Below, one piece after another: positions 56,270 through 64,000 of a stretch of DNA of 64,000 bases; position 1 is the first letter of the stretch, and every line of letters begins with the position of its first letter. This DNA is from Loripinus fragilis. Taxonomy: Eukaryota > Mollusca > Bivalvia > Lucinida > Lucinidae. The position numbers were made by a program, and so were the translations under genes. The stretch spans positions 59,733,478 to 59,797,477 of the forward strand of contig OZ026517.1 in NCBI GenBank assembly GCA_964019695.1, given 5' to 3'. Under the pieces are notes generated by a model. The model was not told where the DNA came from. It made no database searches and saw only the letters and a list, made by a program, of their open reading frames with translations.

Positions 56270-57325
56270 ACCACACATGTTTGTTTCATTGCATTAACAC
56301 TTCCCGGGTCCCTCGAAATATGTTTGCACATTCGGTCTATCGGCTTCGGAGCATGGAAAAAGTGTGATCCATAGTGGTCTAGTGATTCACGGCGGTACAT
56401 GATAAGCAAGTTTATTTACTATAGATAAACAAAAAGCTTTGAGGCGTGACTGTATATTATAATATTGAAAATACCGATCTAGAAATAGGGTTTCAGGCGT
56501 TTACTTACATTTATTATCATATTTTGATACACATAGATGTTCCAGTCCGACTGGCTCATTTTACGCATTATGCATCAACCTTTGGATATAGAATGATCCA
56601 AAGGGCATTACTCAGGGGTCGTGGTATATCTATATTCTGTGAGAAGCGGTAGTGATTGACATGGATTTCACAATGCTCATGGCTCTGTGGCCAAAGGTGT
56701 TACTTGGAGAACCGATGCAGGTGTTTGAATTACATTTAACGAGAAGTATCGAATTTTAACAAAAAGGTTTCCGTAATGCTATGCCCTTGGCCGTCATACT
56801 GGACGAAAGAACCCATACAGGTTAGCGTTGTTGCGTATCATTTTTTCTCGTGGCGAACAACCCGGTGACTTTAATTAATTTTGATACTTAATAAGACACC
56901 GGGTTCCTTTCTTCTCCCTCAAACGACGGCTTTGTCCCACTCAAAACATGTTCTGTTTTTCAATGTAGCATCTCTTAAAACTCGCAGCGGGCAACTTTTG
57001 TGTTTCTGTAAACTAAGGTTGTAATCTGTCATATGTTAAGGCCCGGTTTTCATATGACAAAATATAATCGTGTTTGATTCATGTCTTAATGTTTCGCTGA
57101 ATTAACTATATTGAATAATTTCATAATAATTGTTCAGCCATTTGACAAATCTACAACACCATCCATTTTATAATAATATGGTCGTTTTATCTGACTTTTG
57201 GCCAATAACTTCATGAAAACAGCTGTTCAGATGGTTGGAATTGCTTTCAAATTGGATATAAGTGAACCCTGTATCGAGCGAAAAACGCCTGGACCAAGTA
57301 CGACACCTGATCGTGGACAGATGAC
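56270..57325. other. Intergenic, no gene seen
   Basis: Only chance frames (56446-56652). ACCCGGTGACTTTAATTAAT and ACTTAATAAGACACCGGGTT at 56859-56906 form an imperfect inverted pair. Confidence 0.4.
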
Positions 57326-57329
57326 TTAG

Positions 57330-57552
57330 CCCTTGTATTTAGTTTGTTTTGCTTCTTTTTGTCACAGTCAACACATTTTCAGTCATGTCGGGAAGGGTCT
57401 TCCTGGGTTGAACCGGGACTAAGCAGTGAAAGTGTCTTGCTCAAGGACACAACACAGTGACTCCACCGTCGGTGAGTCTCGAACTAGCAACCGTTCGACC
57501 CCAAGTCTAACGCTCTACCAACTGAGCCACTGCGCTGCGCCCTTGTTTATAG
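57330..57552 (-). mobile_element. tRNA-derived SINE with imperfect target duplication
   Basis: The reverse strand reads GCGCAGTGGCTCAGTTGGTA (A box), GTTCGAGACTCACCGACGG, TGTGTCCTTGAGCAAGACAC and CCCAGGAAGACCCTTCCC. CCCTTGTATTTAG (57330-57342) and CCCTTGTTTATAG (57540-57552) are a 13-bp duplication with two mismatches, so the element is 57343-57539. The TGTGTCCTTGAGCAAG block is a widely shared SINE central motif. Confidence 0.82.
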
Positions 57553-58195
57553 AAGCAGGCTGGCAACATGAACTAAACACAATGATAATTTTGCTATGGG
57601 TAACCATTTGAAGTCGGAGACACGTCCAATGAGTTGTACCGCAAAGGGTACTGAATACGGAAAAATAGGGTCATTTTTGTCGAGGCAAATAATAATAAGA
57701 CCAAATAAAAAAATAAATGTTTCAGGTAATGGGTCTGAAAATTTTAGGTTGGATAGGCACACATATTTTTCTGGAAAAACTATAATTTTATGCATTTTGA
57801 AAGGCATTTAAAGTATCAATTATGCTATCAAGTTTCACCTCGATTGGGAGATCGACTCTTTGGATCTCTTTCCCTGCTAGTCACGTCTTTCTTCTTCTTC
57901 TTTTCCCAACATTTACAAACTGTCTGGGCCAAGATATGGCCCGGCACAAGCAAAGTCGGGTACATGTACTTAAATAATACTGGTAGTACATACTGCATTT
58001 TCCAACATGTTTTCTTAAATTGTTGAAAGTACATATTTATATGTTAGGATGGTCCGTCCCCAAGTTGGGTAAGGCATATCTTTGCCTATATAGTGAAGGT
58101 GGCGTTAAGAATCAGCACAGGGTCCCATATGATACAAAAATGTAGGTGGACATTGTGTTGCCTAATCTGCTATATACTTCGTTATCCGATTCTAT
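57553..58195. other. Intergenic, dispersed-repeat fragment
   Basis: 57729-57790 shares TCTGAAAATTTTAGGTTGGA and GGCACACATATTTTTCTGGA with 45987-46263. Otherwise no gene was seen. Confidence 0.45.
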
Positions 58196-58199
58196 ACAG

Positions 58200-59057
58200 T
58201 TTGTAATGATATGCATTGTTGAGTGGTGTACCGAAGACAACTCTAAATAAATTACAAAATGTTCAAAACACAGCCGCGCGTGTTGTAACCAAAACATCTC
58301 GTTACTGCCACATAACCCCTATACTGAAAGAACTTCATTGGCTACCTGTACAATATAGGATCCAGTATAAAATTCTTACTCACACATACAAAGCACTGCA
58401 TGAACAATCCCCAGTTTACATTAAAGAGTTACTCCAAGTGTATAGGCCACGAAGAGACTTAAGATCACAAAATAACCCTCTTATTCTTGAGGTACCAAGA
58501 AGCCGTACTGTGTTGTATGGTGATCGCAGTTTTGCTATAATTGCTCCAAAACTATGGAACGCTCTCCCACCTGGGGTTCGGGTCTGTAGCACACTCTGTG
58601 CTTTCAAGCAGTCACTTAAGACACACTTTTTCATACAAACGTACGGAAAGTGAAGACTGATTATTTTAGAATATAACTGAACTTTATATAAACAGGGTGA
58701 CATTGTTTTAAATGTTTTACAGTAATTAGTTACATTGGTAAACTGTTTAACTTGCGCAGTTTACAAAGATCGTAAGTGGATTTTACTATATAAGTTTGTT
58801 TTTAGAATTTAAATAGTTTAGTTTATAGGAACATAAGACATTAATAATTTTAAACCAAACAGCGGTAAACTAGTTTACTGTTTAACTGTTCATTTTGTAG
58901 ATCGAATTGTCTATTTTATTTGTATTTGTGTGTGTGTGTGTTTTAATGTATCTGTGTATGTTTTAATGTATTTTATGCAAAGCACTTTTGAACGTATGCA
59001 CATATGATAAAGGTGCTATATAAATTTGGTATAATAATAATAATAATAATAATAATA
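58200..59057 (+). mobile_element. LINE 3' fragment (L2/CR1/Rex-like C-terminus plus tail)
   Basis: The open part, 58216-58653, encodes only the C-terminal end of a non-LTR reverse transcriptase polyprotein: KLQNVQNTAARVVTKTSRYC, LHWLPVQYRIQYKILTHTYK, ALHEQSPVYIKEL, SFAIIAPKLWNALPPGVR and FKQSLKTHFF, then TGA. The catalytic motifs are missing, as expected of a 5'-truncated insertion. The 3' untranslated part ends GGTGCTATATAAATTTGGTA and a (TAA)n tail at 59028-59057, typical of L2/CR1-like elements. The coding part is intact, so the insertion is not very old. It cannot move itself. Confidence 0.88.
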
Positions 59058-59344
59058 TCCGGACTAGCGTACGAGTGAAAAGATTAACAATTCTACAACA
59101 ATATTTCAGACCATTCGCACATTGGGATTATTTTAGAATGATAACATTATTAAGGGTCTGTTCATTGGGTGTGCCACATTTACTGTGTATAAACCCCCCT
59201 GTCACAATTTTCCTCACTCCATCGAGATACAGATTAGAAGTCATGCCGTGAATCAGTAAAACCCCTTCCCGTATATCGATCGATACAATAAAAACTCGAT
59301 AATTAGAACTCTGATAATTCGAAAATATTAAAAGTAAGGTTGCA

Positions 59345-59630
59345 AAGATCAGGAATCGATACAATCAAGTACCACACCTGACCCAGGATACCAATGGGAA
59401 AGTGACAAACTCACAGAAGACACCACAAACGAGAGCCAAGAGGTCAGCCCTTTCCCAGCAGGTGACCACAAAGCACATATAAACAGACGCGCACAAAACA
59501 TAGCAAACACAAGACAGAACAAAAACATAAAAGATCCACAAAAGAAGTACCGCCTTGGAACGGTCAGTAAAATATTTTACTGGAGGGCTTAAACCGGTTT
59601 AACGACGCCAACCTCACCCTTTAAGTTCAA
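59345..59630 (+). repeat. Family I dispersed repeat, copy 2
   Basis: Shares with 8770-9065 the peptide NRYNQVPHLTQDTNGKVTNS, the blocks CCAAGAGGTCAGCCCTTTCC and GAAGTACCGCCTTGGAACGG, and AGTAAAATATTTTACTGG at the end. A TAA follows TTKHI in this copy. Confidence 0.7.
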
Positions 59631-59674
59631 AGAACAAGGCGTATTTTTGAACTATAATATATTAAATAATAAAA

Positions 59675-60120
59675 CGTATCTTTGGGGCGCTTAAAAGAAG
59701 CGTCACATCGAGAGGTTTCTTTTAAAGCTGCATACTCTGTAACTATGAACATTTTTCGAAAAAAATATTTTCTTTTTAAATCATTTGTAAAAGTAGAATT
59801 AAATTATGTTGTCACAATAAATCTAATTTCTACAGCTGAAAACTGCATTGAAAAGTGAATTATCTTATAAAAACAGGTGCTTTTTCTCTTATTTGAAATT
59901 ATTTGCGTCCCTCCAATAATTCTAGACAGGTAATTTTTAACATAAATGCTGTTGTTTTGGTACTAATAATTTATTAATTATTACGAAAAAGGTAAAATGT
60001 GTACCTGAATTCTAGTATTTTTACTGTGTTCTTGAAAAATAGAAACATTATTCTAAAATGAAAAGATCAAAAGTTACAGACTATGCAGCTTTAAGCACCT
60101 AGAAGCATAGGTTTGATAGG
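59675..60120. mobile_element. Family D MITE split by family J
   Basis: The left part, 59685-59725, has CGCTTAAAAGAAGCGTCACA and GAGAGGTTTCTTTTAA. After the inserted element the family-D right half continues at 60091 as TTAAGCACCTAGAAGCATAG, GTTTGATAGG. Removing 59726-60094 restores a family-D order. Confidence 0.7.
59726..60090 (+). mobile_element. Family J MITE, intact, TTAA duplication
   Basis: AGCTGCATACTCTGTAACTA at the left and TAGTTACAGACTATGCAGCT-type sequence at the right are inverted. TTAA sits immediately outside both ends (59722-59725, 60091-60094). It is 365 bp with no coding frame. TTAA-specific insertion points to a piggyBac-type transposase acting in trans. Confidence 0.85.
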
Positions 60121-60182
60121 ACATTGAAGTTTTAGTTTATGCTAGGTTTAGATTAACGCAATTTTGGGCTTCAAATTATAAA

Positions 60183-60290
60183 TAATTTCTATTACCCATC
60201 AGTTTTAACAAATGTTTTAGGTGCTCCAAAGATCCGTCTGTGACGGTTTTGTTGAGTACCCAAAACATATGTTTTGGTTGAGAAAGTAAA
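60183..60290. mobile_element. Family D MITE, diverged
   Basis: TTTCTATTACCCATCAGTTT, GTGCTCCAAAGATCCGTCTG / TGACGGTTTTGTTGAGTACC, then ACATATGTTTTGGTTGAGAA. Confidence 0.7.
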
Positions 60291-60365
60291 CCAGGGGTCG
60301 CAGGTTCGAACCACGGCTTCGGGTGCTCCGGACATAAGATACACGCACAAACCATAATCCTTCCT
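60286..60365 (-). mobile_element. SINE fragment abutting family D
   Basis: AAACCAGGGGTCGCAGGTTC and GAACCACGGCTTCGGGTG match, on the plus strand, the B-box part of the SINE at 43711-43951. The A-box half is missing. The junction with the family-D end is abrupt at about 60288. Confidence 0.55.
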
Positions 60366-61510
60366 GGCACAGTACTGGTTACTGACTAGAAAAAGCTACA
60401 ACACGTTTTTTTTTTAAACTCAAGGCCTGGACCGTCAGACCGATAATACCAGCATAATAAACTCCTCAAAATAATTAAAGGACCAAGATGTTCGAACCGC
60501 GAGTATAATTAGCTCAAGCATTTAAATTCTGTAAAACTTGGTCCAAATATTTCTACTCTTCATGCCCATAAATCGAGGATCATTGTTACTGATTTCCATG
60601 CCTAAGTCTGCCATAACTGTGTCTCAAATGCACATGCACCCAAAACACACTTTCAAAAGGCATTTGGTGAGGTAAAGAAATTGTTCTGTGGTCATTCGGG
60701 TAGAATGAAAGTGACACAAAATTATACTTCAGCTTACATGCAAAATATTTCTTCGAACAGTTTAATTATACAGGGAAGCAAACATTTTCATCTCTGACAA
60801 TGGAGTCTTGACATTGTTTTGTTTTCTGAAAACAATGTGTGAACTTGGCCATCGATAATCAGATTTTCAATCGTCATTCTATATATTTGAGTGCTAGAAA
60901 TATATCCCGACGAATTGTACAAAGATTGTCACAGACAAACGCCACATTCAGTTGTCTGAACCCATAGTCTGGCCATAAAACGCAACAGCCAAAAGGGGCA
61001 ATTTTCTCTCACAGGAATAGGTGGGTGGTATCGACGGAATTAAACACCATGAAAGCATGCGAAAACAGATATTTCAGCATCTTAAAGCATTATTCATTCA
61101 TTTCATGCAGTTCTGTGGTCCATGGATCACACACAAAATATGACATTCAGGTCAAGTTTTAAATGAAACAAAATTCATGTTAGGGGATTCAGGAGAAAAC
61201 AGAATAAACAACCAACAACGAACTGGATTATCAGAATGTGTTTAATCGTCGACCGGTTTCGGTCATCTAAGACATTTTTAGTAACATTTTCTACCATTTT
61301 CTTTTTACTGAGGGCGTCAAAGATGTCCGAAAATTTAGACCAGATCTTAAAATTGGATTTCAAAATACGTTCTACACACTATGCATCAATGATATAATTG
61401 ATAGTATATGTCCTTCAATTATTTTGAGGAGTATATATTATTTTTATGACTCAAAGCCTTTAATTCGAACTACTGATAATTCGAAGTTAAACTGTTCTTG
61501 AGGACTTCGA
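60366..61510. other. Intergenic, no gene seen
   Basis: No splice-supported frame or repeat family was recognised. ATAATTCGAAGTTAAAC near 61471 resembles AT-rich repeat sequence at 59290. Confidence 0.4.
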
Positions 61511-61514
61511 AGAA

Positions 61515-62092
61515 ACGAAAGGGGTTCGTGCATTAAGGGGCTCTTTTGCCCCCCCCCCCCCTCAGAGCCAAAAACTGAAACATGCTTTTCACCAATTTCA
61601 TCTTGTTGGTTTATTAGAAGAATAGCCCAAGTGTAAAATTCTGGCATTTATTTTACTTTTACCGATTGCCATGGTAACCAAAATGGCTGACAAAATAGGC
61701 TTAAAATAGAGAAATTGCCATTTTAGGCCAAGTTTGAGGCTTTTGGAGACCGATTTTTAAGAATTAGATATCAGCACAAGCAAATAACAAAAAAATTGTG
61801 CCGTGATAATTCTCATAATCTGGTAAAATCTATTTTGGTATTTGCTTGTGCTCTATATTAATTCCTCTATTACATGTCTCAAATTTGCTTCAAAACGGCC
61901 ATTTTCCTATTTTCAGTCTATTTTGGCGGCCATTTTTGTTACCATAGCAACCGTAAAAGTCGAATCAATGCCAGACTTTTACACTTTGGCTTTTGTTCTA
62001 ATAAACTAATACAAAGAAACTTGTGAAGAGCAACTTTTAATTTTTGACCTCATAATAATTTTTTAACCTCTTAATGCACGTACCCCTTTGAC
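61515..62092. mobile_element. Long-TIR palindromic element, about 575 bp
   Basis: AAAGGGGTTCGTGCATTAAG opens and CTTAATGCACGTACCCCTTT closes it. Pairing continues in patches: TGGTTTATTAGAAGAATAGC against CTAATAAACT, GCCATGGTAACCAAAATGGC against GCCATTTTTGTTACCATAGC, and, at the centre, GCACAAGCAAATA / TATTTGCTTGTGC. Nearly the whole element is one imperfect hairpin. A 12-C run lies at 61549-61561. Confidence 0.75.
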
Positions 62093-62329
62093 TGTATATT
62101 CAAAATGTTGATGTTATTGTGATAGTTTTGGTCGCTTGGGTACAGGAATATGAAAGCAGAATAATAGAACAATGTGAATACAATGTATATAGCTTCTCAA
62201 AGAATTTGTTAATACAAATGAAAGATCTCACAAGAGCCGATCAACAGATGTTTATCAGCAGTACCAGCTACGGTATAGCAATATAATGTTACAAAAATGC
62301 ATTCTCCGCGGCTGTACGCCTTTAACCCT

Positions 62330-62471
62330 GTCCATTAAATATATACTGAAGGATCGCAGGTTATAATTTCCACATACAAATCAATTTCTTGCACGGAAGA
62401 TAATGTTTGTCATAGCAAACAGTGTAGACTCCCATGAAGTGTCACGTTATTTCTGGGTCTTCACTGTTTGC
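62330..62471 (+). repeat. Family H element, left part and hairpin
   Basis: CTGAAGGATCGCAGGTTATA, CATAGCAAACAGTGTAGACT and GGGTCTTCACTGTTTGCC. It ends exactly where LINE coding sequence begins. Confidence 0.65.
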
Positions 62472-64000
62472 CAAAAACACTTTTTCCACTGAGGACCACA
62501 ATCCAAAGTGGAAATTAAATAGAGCCAACTGGGATCTATTTAATACTCTATGCACTGGTAAATTAATACCAGAAAACTTCAAAGAATCTTCTGATCCCAT
62601 ATCTGACTTTACTTCTTCTCTTATAGAAATATCTAAAGAATGTATTCCTCAAACCTCGACAAATCCAACTAAAAGTAATCCATGGTACAACGACGACTGT
62701 AAAGAGGCAATTAAACAACGTAAACAAGCTCTATCTAAATTTAAAAAATCTCCAAATTCCAACAACTTGAATGACGTTAAAGTATTTAGAGCTAAAGCCC
62801 GCAGAACAATTAAACTTTCGAAACGTAAGTCATGGAGATCTTATGTTTCGAAAATCAATCATAAAACACCTATTAAAAAGGTTTGGGATATGATAAGAAA
62901 AATCTCTGGAAAAAACAAATCCCCCAATTACACACATTTAAACATGGTGGGTACTGACAGCAAAGCAACTTCAAAAACAGACATTGCTGACACTTTAGGA
63001 GAAACTTTTTGTCACAATTCATCATCATTCAAGTACTCTGAATCCTTCAGAAAGATTAAAACTGAACAAGAGAAAGTTAAATTGAATTTTAAATCACAAA
63101 ATAATGAAATTTATAACAAAGATTTTAATTTAGATGAATTAGTTGAAGCTATTCAACTATCACATGACTCAGCCACGGGTCCTGACGAGATCCACTATCA
63201 AATGCTTAAACATCTCCCAGAGAATTCTCTTGAAACCCTTTTGAATATATTTAATTACATTTGGACTACTGGTAAATTTCCAGAAGATTGGACCTTAGCA
63301 ACCATAATCCCAATTCCCAAACCTGGGAAAGATCCTGCGGAACCTAATAATTATAGACCTATAGCTTTAACAAGTTGTCTATGTAAAACACTTGAAAGAA
63401 TGATAAATAAAAGACTTACTTGGTTTTTAGAATCCAATAATCATATATCGCGGTTTCAGTCTGGTTTCAGATCTGACCGCAGTACAACTGATAATTTAGT
63501 TAGATTGGAAACCTTCATACGTGATGCCTTTATTAAAAAGGAACATGTAGTTGCTGTGTTTTTTGATTTGGAAAAAGCTTATGATACCACGTGGAGATAT
63601 GGCATTTTAAAAGATATCCACAAACTAGGATTAAGAGGTAGACTTCCTACATTCATTGAAAACTTCCTTGCAGACCGCGCCATGCAAGTCCGAGTTGGCT
63701 CCTCTCTGTCTGACTATTATGTCCAGGAGCAAGGTGTACCTCAAGGGGGTGTGCTATCTACAACACTTTTTAGTATCAAAATTAATGATATTGTGAAATG
63801 TTTAGGTAATCTTACTGATTGCTCATTATACGTTGACGACTTCTGTATCTGTTATCGCTCGAAAAGCATGGCAACAATTGAACGTCAACTACAACAAAAT
63901 TTGAATAAGATTGAAAATTGGGCAACAAGCAATGGCTTTAAGTTTTCCAAATCAAAAACACAGTGTGTACATTTCTGTCAGTTGCGCAAGCAACATGATG
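62472..64000 (+). mobile_element. LINE ORF2 reverse transcriptase, open to window end
   Basis: One frame is open without a stop from the tag at about 62431 to the last base, over 500 codons; LINE similarity begins about 62472. It encodes the pre-RT linker (NPWYNDDCKEAIKQRKQAL) and then the reverse transcriptase: ATGPDEIHYQMLKHLPEN, NNYRPIALTSCLCKTLERM, motif A VFFDLEKAYDTTW, motif B QGVPQGGVLSTTLF, motif C YVDD, motif D NGFKFSKSKTQ. This polymerase primes on nicked chromosomal DNA. The block order fits an I/Jockey-superfamily non-LTR element as known in molluscs. The N-terminal endonuclease is absent: the copy is 5'-truncated or interrupted by the adjoining family-H MITE. Lack of any stop or shift suggests a young insertion. 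The thumb and C-terminal domains lie beyond the window. Confidence 0.9.

Overview
This is AT-rich, repeat-dense, gene-poor animal nuclear DNA, most likely from a bivalve mollusc. The reasons are: GT-AG introns with coherent phases; a single-minded (SIM) bHLH-PAS first coding exon; several non-LTR retrotransposon fragments and a Penelope-like reverse transcriptase; tRNA-derived SINEs with target-site duplications; a tandem-repeat element with an ACGG microsatellite resembling the bivalve Pearl/Helentron elements; and more than a dozen palindromic MITE-like families. The species is not proven; a dreissenid or other heterodont clam is a guess.

Only two host genes can be supported, both on the minus strand. 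One is a compact gene at 1772-5131. Five exons join in consistent phase to encode about 197 residues of a protein I do not recognise. Its first exon has no in-frame ATG, and its introns hold MITE fragments and a perfect 49-bp inverted repeat. The other is the first coding exon of a SIM orthologue at 38665-38849, whose later exons should lie at lower coordinates but were not found by eye. A weaker candidate exon lies at 26333-26600.

Layout: 1-845 decayed Penelope-like element ending in a head-to-head palindrome; 1.8-5.3 kb the five-exon gene; 5.8-16.5 kb a MITE field with one complete SINE; 17.5-21.0 kb two degenerate minisatellites, one split by a TA-flanked MITE; 22-30 kb MITEs, short tandem duplications and a CRE-like cluster; 31-32 kb a large CTA-based minisatellite; 35.8-37.3 kb a dead LINE; 38.7 kb the SIM exon; 39.7-41.4 kb the Pearl-like element; 42-50 kb hairpin elements and a SINE with perfect 16-bp target duplications; 50.5-51.05 kb an unusual foldback element whose interior is a 45-bp minisatellite; 52-58 kb MITEs, an (AT)n tract and a SINE; 58.2-59.06 kb a LINE 3' end; 59.3-60.3 kb nested MITEs; 61.5-62.1 kb a long-TIR element; 62.47-64.0 kb an open LINE reverse transcriptase frame running off the window.

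The most unusual theme is the abundance of short palindromic elements built as conserved ends around a variable, perfectly self-complementary core. They are given letters A to T here only as local names. Several are dated relative to one another by nested insertions. No prokaryotic system, CRISPR array, rRNA or convincing functional tRNA was seen.
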